Positions 17,518-27,109 of a DNA stretch of 55,387 nucleotides are shown one piece after another (the stretch's first letter is position 1; the number at the start of each line of letters is the position of its first letter). A model generated the notes under the pieces. It saw nothing but the letters and a program-made list of their open reading frames with translations. It did not search any database and had not been told where the DNA came from. The stretch is from an uncultured Lachnospiraceae bacterium (GTDB taxonomy: Bacteria > Bacillota > Clostridia > Lachnospirales > Lachnospiraceae): contig CAJTOO010000016.1 of the NCBI GenBank assembly GCA_910577735.1, positions 1 through 55,387 on the forward strand. Direction: 5' to 3'. A program made the position numbers and the translations under genes.

Positions 17518-18495
17518 TCACATACTGTACTTCACGATCAAAAGTTCCACACTCATGATATCGTTCATCCTGCCGGTCTTGACAGCTTCCTCCGTCTCCA
17601 CGCAGTCTGCCAGTGCCTTTTGCAGATCGGCCTCCTTAAATTTCGCCGCCTGGGCCACATACTTTCTGGCAATAAAACCAGCAAGCCCCACTTTCGTACC
17701 AATGGAATTGGCATCATAGCCTTTGTTCTTCAACTCTTTCACCTGCAAAAGCATATTGAACTGCCTGGTGATCAGATACAGAATCCGCATGGGAGGCTCC
17801 TTTAACGTCAGCAGATCATAATATAACTGCATAGCCTGTTTCTGCCGTTTGTCCGCTACCGCACTCACCATATCAAAGATCTGACTGCTCACCTGTCTCA
17901 CACAAATCTCGTCAATATCCTGCGCGGTGACCACGTCCCTTCCCAGGCTATAGCACATGAGCTTTTCCAGTTCCCCGCGAATATTCTCCATATTCGTACC
18001 GGTCTTTTCCAGGAAAAAATTCAAATCCCGCTCCGTAATCTTCTTGTTTTCCTTCTTGAGAAATTCCAGAATCCAGCGTTTCAGGACGGCCTCGTCCTGG
18101 GTGTCACACGCAATCACACGTCCTTTTGCCTGAACCGCCTTATAAAGCTTACTCCGCTTATCCACAGCCGGTTCCACGAACACAAAAAAGGCTGTCTGGG
18201 CAGGCGATGCAAGGTACTCCGCAAGCGGTTCCCCGCCGTGCTTGAAAAGTTCGCTGTTTTCCAGCACAAGCACACGCCTTTGTGCAAGAAACGGCATCGT
18301 CTCCGCCAGATCAATAACCTCCCCCGCCTGGATGCCTTTGCCCTCAAAGTAATGCAGATTCATGGGATCGCCGTCCTCTAAAAGCGCTTTCTTCAGCCGG
18401 TCCCTGTACTGACTGCGCAGATAGGCTTCCTCGCCGCACAGAAGATAGACTTGTTTTAGTTGTCCCGTTTTTATTTCTTCGTTTAATTTTTTCAT
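17518..18495 (-). CDS. holA: DNA polymerase III delta subunit
   Basis: 325 aa, full length for HolA, the clamp-loader subunit that opens the sliding clamp. Typical N-terminus (GQLKQVYLLCGEEAYLRSQYRDRLK), then the AAA+-like region without a functional P-loop, and the C-terminal collar domain (PPMRILYLITRQFNMLLQVKEL). Firmicutes very often place holA directly after comEC, as here (126 bases downstream of its stop), which supports the call. Confidence 0.93.
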   Translation of the reverse strand: MKKLNEEIKTGQLKQVYLLCGEEAYLRSQYRDRLKKALLEDGDPMNLHYFEGKGIQAGEVIDLAETMPFLAQRRVLVLENSELFKHGGEPLAEYLASPAQTAFFVFVEPAVDKRSKLYKAVQAKGRVIACDTQDEAVLKRWILEFLKKENKKITERDLNFFLEKTGTNMENIRGELEKLMCYSLGRDVVTAQDIDEICVRQVSSQIFDMVSAVADKRQKQAMQLYYDLLTLKEPPMRILYLITRQFNMLLQVKELKNKGYDANSIGTKVGLAGFIARKYVAQAAKFKEADLQKALADCVETEEAVKTGRMNDIMSVELLIVKYSM

Positions 18496-18621
18496 AATCT
18501 ATATTCAGTATAATCGGTAAGCAGTCAAAAAACAACTCTCTTCGTCCCTGTATCATCATAAATATCCGCAATGCCTTCTTCGATGCAGCGTTAAAAGGTA
18601 CAACATTCAGGCTTTCCGCCC

Positions 18622-20970
18622 TCATTGCGCCAGATACTCTTCCACCCATACTTTCCCTCTTCTGACCCGGACCGTCACCGCCCCGCTTGCCGGTGTCTGA
18701 TAAACACGACAGCCCGCCGTTTCCAGTCTTTTCAGGGTTTCTTTATGGGGATGGCCATAGGCATTATGCCGTCCCGCTGAAATCAAAGCCATACGAGGAG
18801 CTGTACGTTCCACAAATTCCTGTGATGTGGAATTCTTTGATCCGTGATGGGCTGCTTTGAGCAGGGTAATGTCTTCTATCCCACGCTCCCGCAGGCCCTG
18901 TATCAGCATACTTTCACCCTCCCCCTCCAGATCTCCTGTCAAGAGCGCCGTAAACGTGCCAAAACGCAGAAATAACACAGTAGAATAAACATTGGTGTCC
19001 GCGCAGACATATCCTTTCCCTGGATGCATACAAGTTAACATAACTTTTCCTCTCTTTATGCTCTGTCCCGCATGGATATATTGGACAGGCACGCCTGCCT
19101 TCCCGGCAAGCATCTCAAGCTGATGATATTCTTCATTCCTGCTCTCTTGGGCCACATCGGGCAGAATCAGGCAGCCGATGCCTATCCCGTTCTCTTCATA
19201 AGCTTCCAGCATACCCTGTATGCCGTTCATATGATCGCTGTCCGGATGGGTGACAAAGACAGCATCCAGATAATTCACACCTCTGTATTTGAGAAAGGGA
19301 AGCATCTGATAGACATCCACATCTTTCTGGTCCGAACTGCCCCCGTCAATCAGGTAATGTTGACTATATCCATCCGTAAGATAGATACAGTCCCCCTGCC
19401 CCACATCCAACACCGTCATCTCAAATCCCTGCGGCAGCCGTACCGTAAGAACAAGCACCGCTGCCAGGACTGCTGCCCAGAACTGCCATTTGCGCATCCG
19501 TTCATAGAACAATGCCAGACCGGCCAGCAAAAGCAGGAACAGCACTGTCTGCCAGGCCTCAGGACATCCTGTAATCCACTGATGTCCCGGCAGCAAAAGG
19601 CATAGATTGCAGCACGCTTCATACATTCGCAGCAGAATAACCCCCGGCCAGGCCAGCCAGGTTCCCAGAGGCAGCATAGCGGCCGCCCCCGCCAGCGTCA
19701 CAAGACCACCCAGAAGAATCACACTCATAGCGGGAATCACCAGCAGATTCAGCAGTACGGAATAGGGCGGAAACGCACTGTAAAACACAAGATATACCGG
19801 CAATGTTGAGAGGGAAATGCCAAGCCCCGCACAAAATGCCCGCACAAAACGGTTGTCAAAGAACCGATGCGCCTCCACAGCCGGCAGAAACAGCCCGATG
19901 CCGCAGATCGCCCCAAAGGAAAAGAGAAAACCGCTGTGGCGCAGATAGAGCGGCTGTTGTATGAGAATCGACAAAGCGGCCGCCATCATGGCAGTCAGCA
20001 TATCATAGGTACGGCCAACCAGCCCGGCTCCCAGATGAAAGCCGAACATAATCAGCGCCCTGACAATGGAAATTCCCATTCCTGTCATGGTTCCATAGCA
20101 GTACATCACAGCAATGGATAATATTATGTTAACTGCATTAGGCACATGCAGCCTTCTGAGTATCTTATAAAGTCCCATTCCAAGAATGGATAGATGAAGC
20201 CCGCTGATTGCCAGAATATGTAAGATGCCGTTTTGCTGATACAGGCTCTTAATCTCCGCATCCAGTGTCCCCTTCTCCCCCAGAAGCATGGCCCGCATAA
20301 TAGCAGCCTCTTTCTCCGGATAGCTGGCTTTCAGAAGAAGAGCCAGATATTCTTTCAGCCGATAAAGCCTCTCCCTGAACGAGTCACATGCCTCACTCTC
20401 CGCCAGACATCTGCTCCCTAACAGTCTGCCCTGCTGTCCCATGATATGGTAGTAATCCGCAGCGTCAAAGGCTCCTGGGTTTGTAGCATGGGCAAAAGCC
20501 TGGAATTTTCCCTCCACCACCACATAACTTCCCATGGCAGGATCTCCTTCCTCCAAATAACATAGAATACCCGTAATCTGCTCTGTATCCGCCATCTGCA
20601 GCTTTTCTTTGTTTGCTCTGCAATATGTTTCTATCTCGTTAACCGATGCCGCTGTTGGTATGCCAGACATCTTTGTTCTCTTCATGGAATCTGCCGGAAT
20701 ATGATTTGGCTTAGTTGTATCAGAATCTGATAAGATCTGTGTCAGACTGGATATTTGATCCGGTTTCAGAACAATGACCTGTTCCAAAGATACCGTCAGG
20801 ACTTCCTCTCCTCCGGAAGTCCTGTATTCTTTCCATGCCACCCGCCCCAGGGCTGTGACATTCTCCTGATGCAGCGTCTCCACTGTCGGCGCGCCGCGCG
20901 AAATCCATGGAATCGCTGTCAGCATTGCCGCCACAAATGCCAGGCCTGCCAGGCATAAGGGTCTGCGCAT
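18622..20970 (-). CDS. comEC: ComEC/Rec2 DNA-uptake channel protein
   Basis: 782 aa. N-terminal membrane segments and an OB-like domain (about 30-180), the central Competence-domain membrane region (ILAISGLHLSILGMGLYKIL onward, about 245-510), and a C-terminal metallo-beta-lactamase-like domain (VLDVGQGDCIYL, FVTHPDSDHMNGIQG, LKAAHHGSKNSTS). ComEC forms the channel for single-stranded DNA entry in natural transformation. AAGGAG precedes the ATG, which lies 21 bases after the GerMN gene stop. Full length, no frameshift. Confidence 0.95.
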   Translation of the reverse strand: MRRPLCLAGLAFVAAMLTAIPWISRGAPTVETLHQENVTALGRVAWKEYRTSGGEEVLTVSLEQVIVLKPDQISSLTQILSDSDTTKPNHIPADSMKRTKMSGIPTAASVNEIETYCRANKEKLQMADTEQITGILCYLEEGDPAMGSYVVVEGKFQAFAHATNPGAFDAADYYHIMGQQGRLLGSRCLAESEACDSFRERLYRLKEYLALLLKASYPEKEAAIMRAMLLGEKGTLDAEIKSLYQQNGILHILAISGLHLSILGMGLYKILRRLHVPNAVNIILSIAVMYCYGTMTGMGISIVRALIMFGFHLGAGLVGRTYDMLTAMMAAALSILIQQPLYLRHSGFLFSFGAICGIGLFLPAVEAHRFFDNRFVRAFCAGLGISLSTLPVYLVFYSAFPPYSVLLNLLVIPAMSVILLGGLVTLAGAAAMLPLGTWLAWPGVILLRMYEACCNLCLLLPGHQWITGCPEAWQTVLFLLLLAGLALFYERMRKWQFWAAVLAAVLVLTVRLPQGFEMTVLDVGQGDCIYLTDGYSQHYLIDGGSSDQKDVDVYQMLPFLKYRGVNYLDAVFVTHPDSDHMNGIQGMLEAYEENGIGIGCLILPDVAQESRNEEYHQLEMLAGKAGVPVQYIHAGQSIKRGKVMLTCMHPGKGYVCADTNVYSTVLFLRFGTFTALLTGDLEGEGESMLIQGLRERGIEDITLLKAAHHGSKNSTSQEFVERTAPRMALISAGRHNAYGHPHKETLKRLETAGCRVYQTPASGAVTVRVRRGKVWVEEYLAQ

Positions 20971-20991
20971 ATTATATCAACTCCTTATCTC

Positions 20992-21936
20992 TTATTGTTT
21001 GGTCTGCACTGTGGAAAGCAGATCCAGATTTCTCTCAAATACGTTATTCAAGCTCACATTTTCCCGATAAGAAACATCGGTCTTCCCATTAATGGAAATC
21101 TGTACCTTATTTACATTGGACAATTCCACCAGAGAATTGGTAATGGAATAAATGGTCACATCAGAAGACACATTATAAGGCTGGTTCTGAAAAGACTCAT
21201 CCAAATTTACATAACATATTCCGTCTTTCACCGTAACACTCACGATCTTCGTAGCCGGATTGATGGTGGGGTAAGATCCCGTTGCCTTAGGCCCTTCTAT
21301 CAGCTTTTCCACCACCAGCTTCTCCAGGGCTATGTTGCTGTTATACACTACATTCCTCTGATTCTCCTCCACCAGGAGATCTCCTGTCTCATTGGCAAAA
21401 TAAAGGTGCAGATCTACCTTTTCATAGGCATTGATCTCATTGCCCGCATTCTCTATGAAAGTATCTGCCGTCATGATGCCCACAGCCACACCGTTACTGT
21501 CTGCAAGCGCTTCCCCCGCCACCGTAAAGGTGATACGTTCCACATCGGGTATCTGCACCAGCGTCCTGACAATGGCCGCACGAATGAGGATTTCCCTGAT
21601 TCCCCACAGTTCCCTGTACTTCTCATCAAAATCCACCGTCAGAAGACCGCTGTCAAGTACATGTCCCGTTATGGAGAACTCTTCCGCCAACGGAGCCTGA
21701 TATTCCATTTTCTCCGGCTTCGTCTGCAGCTGTCCCGTCAGCTCCGCAAACAAATCTTCCGCATCCACAGACTCTGTGAAATACTGCCGGCTGATAATCT
21801 TCGTCTCATCATTATTTACATAATATATCTCGTATGCCGTCCCCGGCTGCGCTTCCACGTTTCTCCCACAGGCTGCCAAAGCAAACATCACACCAAGAAT
21901 CACAATACAGGAGAACAATCTTCTTAATTTCTTCAT
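20992..21936 (-). CDS. GerMN-domain lipoprotein
   Basis: 314 aa. Signal peptide with lipobox LAAC (MKKLRRLFSCIVILGVMFALAACG cleaved before Cys23). The mature part has two GerMN repeats: residues about 60-165 (TVDFDEKYRELWG ... IPDVERITFTVAGE) and about 205-300 (CYVNLDESF ... VNKVQISINGK). GerMN domains occur in spore-germination GerM and in actinobacterial LpqB. It sits directly after a response regulator/kinase pair and before comEC, with 11-base and 21-base gaps. The order regulator-kinase-GerMN lipoprotein mirrors MtrA-MtrB-LpqB. Function inferred only. Confidence 0.88.
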   Translation of the reverse strand: MKKLRRLFSCIVILGVMFALAACGRNVEAQPGTAYEIYYVNNDETKIISRQYFTESVDAEDLFAELTGQLQTKPEKMEYQAPLAEEFSITGHVLDSGLLTVDFDEKYRELWGIREILIRAAIVRTLVQIPDVERITFTVAGEALADSNGVAVGIMTADTFIENAGNEINAYEKVDLHLYFANETGDLLVEENQRNVVYNSNIALEKLVVEKLIEGPKATGSYPTINPATKIVSVTVKDGICYVNLDESFQNQPYNVSSDVTIYSITNSLVELSNVNKVQISINGKTDVSYRENVSLNNVFERNLDLLSTVQTKQ

Positions 21937-21947
21937 TTCACTCCACC

Positions 21948-23408
21948 TTATACGGCTATATAAGTCAACGGAATCTTCACCATGAAATCCGTCCCTTCGC
22001 CCTCAGTACTCTGTACCTTGATGGTTCCCCGATGTTTCAGAATCGCACTCTTGGTGATAGCCAGGCCAAGACCCGTGCCGCCAATCTCCCGGGATCTTGA
22101 TTTATCCACACGGTAGAACCGCTCATAAATGTTTTCCAGAGCATCCGCCGGAATCCCAATCCCCGAATCTTCCACCTTCAGCGTAAAGAACTGATGATCC
22201 GCATCCAGTGTCACCTTCACGAAACCGTGCTCCTTATTGTACTTGATGGCATTTTCCACCAGATTGGAGATTGCCTGGGTAATCTTGACTTCATCCACGG
22301 TGGCCGTCACAGGACGTATGCTCTCATAGACCAGCTGCACATCCCGTTTCATGGCAATGGGGCGAAGCCTCCTCATAATCAGTTCTACCAGTTCATTCAC
22401 ATCCACCTGGGAGATATTTAAATCCGCAGCAGTCCTGTCCATCTTCACCAGAGACAATAAATCACTGATAATCTTGTCCTCGCGCTCAATCTCTGCCGCA
22501 ATATCGGTCATAAACTCCTGATACACCTCTATGGGCACATCTTTCTGGGTAATCAGCGAATCCGCCAGCACTTTCATGGAAGTGATCGGCGTTTTCAATT
22601 CATGGGATACATTGGAAACAAACTCCTGCCTGGAGTCATCTAACATCTTCATCCGGCCAAGCACCCGGTTAAAAGCATCCCCGATCAGCTCTGTCTCCCG
22701 ACAGTCCGGCACAGAAATCGGATCGTTGGTATACCCGGCCTGCACCTGATCCAGAGCCACGATAATCTTCTTAAAAGGCTTAAACAGAATCTTTGACATC
22801 AGGACCACACCCACAATGATGGCCAGGCTCACCAGGGCTTCCACCACCAGAGCCTGGCGGTTTAAGCTGTCCATGGTAGCTATGATACTGTCGTTGGACG
22901 CACTCACCAGCATGACCCCGCGGACCACGTCAATCTTCTCTCCCGCCGCTTCTGGCGCCGGCATCTCCAATGTCTCTGTAATGGGAATCGTCATCTCAAT
23001 ATAACCATTTTCCCTGTCATATTTACTGGTGCTCTCACCCTTGAGGCAGCGGATGACCTCTTCCGAAATAATGGTCCTGCCTTCTCCGATCCCATAAGTA
23101 TCCTTCACGATCTTAAGGTCGCTGTTGATAATCAACACACGCCCGTCATATAAATTAGACAACTGTTCCAGTTCCGCATTAATGACTTCCGAGGAAGTAT
23201 CCTGCAGATAAGTATAAGTAAGCAGGTGATTGGCCAGAATCCGAAGCTGCGTGGTAATATCAGAGGTTCTGATATTCACTGCACGCTGTTCGTAATTTTG
23301 TAAGATTGCATACCGCATGACAAAACAGGGAATCAGTCCCACGATAAGCATAATCAGAAAGATTCGTACTTTCAGACTACGAAAGATTTTTAATTCACGC
23401 ATTTTCAT
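21948..23408 (-). CDS. Membrane sensor histidine kinase (HAMP, PhoR/WalK type)
   Basis: About 486 aa. Transmembrane segment near residues 12-32, an extracellular sensor (about 35-165), a second transmembrane segment, HAMP (about 190-245), then the kinase core. Visible are the H-box VSHELKTPI, N-box NLVENAIKYN, G1 VEDSGIGIP and G2 GGTGLGLAI. The ATG lies one base past the response-regulator stop, so the two are translationally coupled. The start could also be the second Met two codons on. A partner GerMN lipoprotein follows immediately and may modulate sensing. Confidence 0.93.
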   Translation of the reverse strand: MKMRELKIFRSLKVRIFLIMLIVGLIPCFVMRYAILQNYEQRAVNIRTSDITTQLRILANHLLTYTYLQDTSSEVINAELEQLSNLYDGRVLIINSDLKIVKDTYGIGEGRTIISEEVIRCLKGESTSKYDRENGYIEMTIPITETLEMPAPEAAGEKIDVVRGVMLVSASNDSIIATMDSLNRQALVVEALVSLAIIVGVVLMSKILFKPFKKIIVALDQVQAGYTNDPISVPDCRETELIGDAFNRVLGRMKMLDDSRQEFVSNVSHELKTPITSMKVLADSLITQKDVPIEVYQEFMTDIAAEIEREDKIISDLLSLVKMDRTAADLNISQVDVNELVELIMRRLRPIAMKRDVQLVYESIRPVTATVDEVKITQAISNLVENAIKYNKEHGFVKVTLDADHQFFTLKVEDSGIGIPADALENIYERFYRVDKSRSREIGGTGLGLAITKSAILKHRGTIKVQSTEGEGTDFMVKIPLTYIAV

Positions 23409-23409
23409 G

Positions 23410-24096
23410 TTAAGCAAAGTAATATCCCACACCCCACTTGGTCCGCACATAGGCGGGCTCTCCCGGCACTTCCTCTATCTTCTCCCGCAGTCTTCTGATA
23501 TGTACATCCACTGTCCTCACATCTCCCGGATAATCACTTCCCCAGACCAGTTTCAGCAGATTTTCCCTGCCGTAGACTTTTCCCGGATTCTTGATCAGAA
23601 GTTCCAGCAGTTCAAATTCCTTGGCTGTCAGATTAATCTCCCTGTCTTTGATATAGACCCTCCTGCTCTCACAGTCAAGACGCATGTCTCCCCGTTCGAC
23701 CACTTTCGACTCTTCCTTCTTCGCGCTCTTCCTGTTGGTCCTGCGCATAATGGCCTTAATCCTGGCTTTCACTTCCAGGATATTAAAAGGTTTGGTAATA
23801 TAGTCGTCCGCGCCATACTCAAGCCCCAGGATCTTATCCATATCTTCTCCCTTGGCCGTCAGCATGACAATCGGTACACTAGAAAACTCCCGAATCTGCT
23901 GACATACTTCAAATCCGGTCATCTTAGGTAACATCACATCCAGAAGAACCATATCGTACTGATTCTGCCTGGCCAGTTCCAGGGCTTCTTCCCCGTCGTA
24001 TGCGCAGTCCACTTCCATACCGTCCTGCTCTAAACTGAAACGAATCCCTTTGACGATCAACTTCTCATCATCCACCACTAAAACTCTCTGTGCCAT
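23410..24096 (-). CDS. OmpR/PhoB-family response regulator
   Basis: 228 aa. Receiver domain with phospho-acceptor Asp in DMVLLDVMLPKMTG (about residue 53), conserved Lys in YITKPF, and a C-terminal winged-helix DNA-binding domain (LTAKEFELLELLIKNPGKVYGRENLLKLVW ... GYYFA). The regulator of the kinase encoded next. It starts 15 bases after the comEA stop and may be in one transcript with comEA, kinase, GerMN lipoprotein and comEC. Confidence 0.94.
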   Translation of the reverse strand: MAQRVLVVDDEKLIVKGIRFSLEQDGMEVDCAYDGEEALELARQNQYDMVLLDVMLPKMTGFEVCQQIREFSSVPIVMLTAKGEDMDKILGLEYGADDYITKPFNILEVKARIKAIMRRTNRKSAKKEESKVVERGDMRLDCESRRVYIKDREINLTAKEFELLELLIKNPGKVYGRENLLKLVWGSDYPGDVRTVDVHIRRLREKIEEVPGEPAYVRTKWGVGYYFA

Positions 24097-24111
24097 TCCA
24101 ATTCCCCACCC

Positions 24112-24969
24112 TCACTTTACACTGATGCTGTCCTTTATCTTCTCATAGGTTCCCTCTTTGATACCGCTTACCTGCATGATATCTTCCGGGCTCTTAAAGG
24201 CACCGTGACTTTCCCTGTAGGATACCACAGCCGCCGCCCTGGTGGCTCCGATTCCCGGAATCCTGCAAAGCTCCTCCACGGACGCTGTATTGATGTTAAT
24301 CCTGCCCTCATTAGTCTGCGCCGTCCCTGCGCCTGACGAATCCCCGGCCATTTGCACACTCCCCTGCGCCACAATGCCTATCTGCATATTACTGCCCGGT
24401 ACCGTCTGCCCGGATTCTCCTTCCGAAGTGTCGGCCTTCGCATCCGCCTCCTGGCTGACAGTTTCCTCCTGCCTGATGTGTTCAGCTTCCTCCTTCGTAG
24501 GAATGACCAGCTTCACACCATCCGGAAGCTCCTGTGCCTGGTTTACATAATTCTCCTCTGCATCTTCCGAAAATCCGCCGGCCGCCTGCACCGCTTCATA
24601 AACCCGGCTGCCCGGCGTCAATTCATAGACTCCCGGTGCCATGACGGCACCACAGACATGAACAAAAATGCTCCCCGGCTCTTTCACTATGTAAGCTGAC
24701 GCTCCGGTGTGCCCGTCACTCTCTGCACCCGAATTGTCCGCAGCAATATCCTCTGACATGGTCTGACCGGGATTTCCATCCGTCCCTGCCATCTCCACAG
24801 TCTGCTCCAAACCGCTTTGCACCCCTACCTGTCCATGGGTATCCTCAGCCAGCAAAACCACTTCCTCTTTCTTCGTACAGCCGCACAATAGACACAACAT
24901 GCACAGACCAATGGAAGCCGCCTCAAACAGCTTTTTTCTAACAAATATAAAGTTCTCTTTGTACCGCAT
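24112..24969 (-). CDS. comEA: ComEA-type DNA-binding lipoprotein
   Basis: About 285 aa from MRYKENF. A hydrophobic signal ends in a lipobox-like LCGC, then an acidic, probably disordered region, an SLBB domain (about 100-155, IFVHVCGAVMAPGVYELTPG), an acidic linker, and the C-terminal helix-hairpin-helix pair (ININTASVEELCRIPGIGATRAAAVVSYR) that binds DNA. ComEA captures extracellular DNA for ComEC. Usually a transmembrane helix anchors it; a lipid anchor would be unusual, and Cys at the -2 position makes the lipobox uncertain. An upstream in-frame ATG at 25056 lacks a ribosome site. Confidence 0.9.
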   Translation of the reverse strand: MRYKENFIFVRKKLFEAASIGLCMLCLLCGCTKKEEVVLLAEDTHGQVGVQSGLEQTVEMAGTDGNPGQTMSEDIAADNSGAESDGHTGASAYIVKEPGSIFVHVCGAVMAPGVYELTPGSRVYEAVQAAGGFSEDAEENYVNQAQELPDGVKLVIPTKEEAEHIRQEETVSQEADAKADTSEGESGQTVPGSNMQIGIVAQGSVQMAGDSSGAGTAQTNEGRININTASVEELCRIPGIGATRAAAVVSYRESHGAFKSPEDIMQVSGIKEGTYEKIKDSISVK

Positions 24970-25046
24970 AGTTTCCTTTCCGGGCCTACCGCCCTTAAGG
25001 AAGTTCCCGCTATGCACTGTATTTCCATTGTAAAATAAATCGGCCC

Positions 25047-25478
25047 CTATGTCCACTTAAAAATAATGATTCCTGCAATCGCCACACCCATGCCAATCAT
25101 CTTGCGCACCTCAAGCGGCTGCTTTTCCACGCCAAAAAGTCCAAACAGTTCAATCAGATAGGCCACTGCCAGCTGCGAAATCACAATAAGCATGACTGCC
25201 CGCGCAGGCCCCAGCATCTCCATACCTTTGATGACGGTATATGTGATAAAAGCACCTATGGTGCCTCCTAAGAGCATATATTTCGGCTCCACCTTAAACA
25301 GGGAACCAAAAGAAGACCTGTCCGTGGCAAGCCACGCCGCAAGACAGACCAAAAGCGCCGTAAATTGTACAAAGGCATTGGCCACCCAGATACCGGATGT
25401 CTTCGTCACCTGTGTGTTAAAAACTCCCTGCACGCTCATCAGCGCGCCTGACAGTAAAGCTATCAAAAATCCAAACAT
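25047..25478 (-). CDS. DMT-type membrane protein, DUF606/YdcZ family
   Basis: About 143 aa, almost entirely hydrophobic with five predicted membrane helices, beginning MFGFLIALLSGALMSVQGVFN. It matches the DUF606 (YdcZ) half-transporter family, small multidrug-resistance-like relatives that often work as pairs. The substrate is unknown. A start seven codons upstream (25499) also has an AGGAG site, so both are possible. It is followed by a terminator-like region upstream of comEA only weakly; the gap to comEA is about 77 bases. Confidence 0.8.
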   Translation of the reverse strand: MFGFLIALLSGALMSVQGVFNTQVTKTSGIWVANAFVQFTALLVCLAAWLATDRSSFGSLFKVEPKYMLLGGTIGAFITYTVIKGMEMLGPARAVMLIVISQLAVAYLIELFGLFGVEKQPLEVRKMIGMGVAIAGIIIFKWT

Positions 25479-25516
25479 GGCCTCTCCGTTCCGGAGCATT
25501 TACACTCCTATACAAA

Positions 25517-25550
25517 ATAAGACAAGACAGTAAACACCGTCTTGTCTTAT
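25517..25550 (-). terminator. Strong terminator after the arginine operon
   Basis: A perfect 12-bp inverted repeat (ATAAGACAAGAC / GTCTTGTCTTAT, 10-base loop) followed on the minus strand by TTTTGT. It closes the argJ-argB-argD-SBP operon before the DUF606 gene. Confidence 0.88.
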
Positions 25551-25570
25551 CCTATCCATTTTGGTAAAAA

Positions 25571-27109
25571 TTATTCATCCCCGCCATCTTCTGCTGCGCT
25601 TCCTTCTGCCTCCACGGTCTCCTCTTCCTCTTCCACCGGTTCCGGCAGGTCTATATATTCCTCCGTATATGCCTCTCCCAATATCTGGGACATAATCTGC
25701 TCGGACAAGGCTTTTAACGAATCATTGGCGTCATCTCCCGTCCAGATCTTGGCAAACGCGATTTCCAACTGTACCCAGAAATTACTGGTCTCAAGCATCT
25801 TCGGCATGGGTACGGAATTGGCATACTCTTCCAGAAAAGCCGCTGCATTGGGATTATCATAAGTAGTCCCTCCTGCATACACAGGAAGTTTACCTGTCCT
25901 GGTATAGAGATCAGCCGTGGCATATTGCGTCAGATAGACCGCAAAATCATTGGCCATCTCCTTTTGTGTGGAATATCCATTGACCGCCACACACTGGGTC
26001 ACCGACAAAGATGAGGACCGCAGCTGTTCACTCACATCAGGCAGCATGGACATACCATACTCATAGGCAAACTCTCCCTCTTCCCTGGCTTTCTCTATCC
26101 TGGAAAGAGCATCTGATGTGGCAACCGTATATACAATCTTGCCATCCATAAAATCCTGCAAAACACCGTCATAGCTGATTTCTTTCGTATCGATGGAAAA
26201 GAACTGGTTTAAATCCTGATACACCCGCAGACAGCGAATGGCCTCTTCATTATAAATATGAATGGAATCTGAACGATCACCGCTTGCGCCGCCCACATCA
26301 ATATAGTTTCCCACAATGAAATAATTATAAAAAATATCCGACACATCCCATTTAAAGACGGCCTCCACCTGCTCCGGTGCGTCATATACATCCGCAAAGG
26401 CCAGGATATCATCAATGGTATGAGGAAGTGTCTCCTCTATCTTCGCAGCGACAGCCTCATCGGAAATATCCGCAGCAAGCTCTTCTCCTGACGCATTTTC
26501 CTCTACCTCACCGTTATCGGCCTGCTCCTGGGACTCCTCCGCAATCTCCAGATCCCTTTGTGCCTCAAGCTGCGCCCTGGCCCAATCCTCCAGATATGTC
26601 TTATTATATAAGAAACAGCTTGTCTCAAAGTAAAAAGGATAAGCCATCTGTTTATCACGATAAGTCACAGCACGGACTGCCGTCTCCGGCAGAATCTGTT
26701 CCATAGGAAGCGCCCCCTGCGGCATTCTCACCTCGGAAGCCAGCCCTGCCAGATACGCTTTCTCCAGGGAATCATTGCTGACAATATATAAGTCCGGCAC
26801 TTCCTCGGTCTGCAGGGATGCCTGGTTGATCGTCTCCAGATATTCCAGGCCCGAAGTATATACCGGTACCACACGCACATCATCCTGATATTCGCTGTAG
26901 GAGACCACCACACTATTCAGATAATCTGTCAGCGCCTCATCCGTATACCACAAATACAGGGTATCTCTATGTCCGAAGAGGGTATCTTCCTCCACTTCTG
27001 CTTCCTCATCATCCCGCTGCACCAATATGCCGAGCCTGCCTGTTCCATACAGACCGCCTGCAAGCAATGCAACCGCCAGAATCATCACCAATCGTCTTTT
27101 CAGAGTCAC
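25571..27109 (-). CDS. Membrane-anchored solute-binding-like protein coupled to argD
   Basis: About 512 aa. The frame extends to an ATG at 27139 inside argD, but the GTG at 27109 overlaps the argD stop as GTGA and has GGAGA at good spacing, so coupling is preferred. There is one N-terminal membrane segment (LVMILAVALLAGGLYGTG) and no lipobox. The body resembles family 1 extracellular solute-binding proteins (DTLYLWYTDEALTDYL, FETSCFLYNKTYLEDWA, FAKIWTGDDAN) with a long acidic insert (about 195-240) and an acidic tail. No permease is encoded nearby, so a transport role is doubtful. Confidence 0.75.
   Translation of the reverse strand: MTLKRRLVMILAVALLAGGLYGTGRLGILVQRDDEEAEVEEDTLFGHRDTLYLWYTDEALTDYLNSVVVSYSEYQDDVRVVPVYTSGLEYLETINQASLQTEEVPDLYIVSNDSLEKAYLAGLASEVRMPQGALPMEQILPETAVRAVTYRDKQMAYPFYFETSCFLYNKTYLEDWARAQLEAQRDLEIAEESQEQADNGEVEENASGEELAADISDEAVAAKIEETLPHTIDDILAFADVYDAPEQVEAVFKWDVSDIFYNYFIVGNYIDVGGASGDRSDSIHIYNEEAIRCLRVYQDLNQFFSIDTKEISYDGVLQDFMDGKIVYTVATSDALSRIEKAREEGEFAYEYGMSMLPDVSEQLRSSSLSVTQCVAVNGYSTQKEMANDFAVYLTQYATADLYTRTGKLPVYAGGTTYDNPNAAAFLEEYANSVPMPKMLETSNFWVQLEIAFAKIWTGDDANDSLKALSEQIMSQILGEAYTEEYIDLPEPVEEEEETVEAEGSAAEDGGDE

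Noticed and set aside
20995..21927. 310-codon open frame opposite the GerMN gene
   Set aside because: Antisense shadow: no ribosome site, composition of a reverse-complemented gene, and the minus-strand protein is clearly real.
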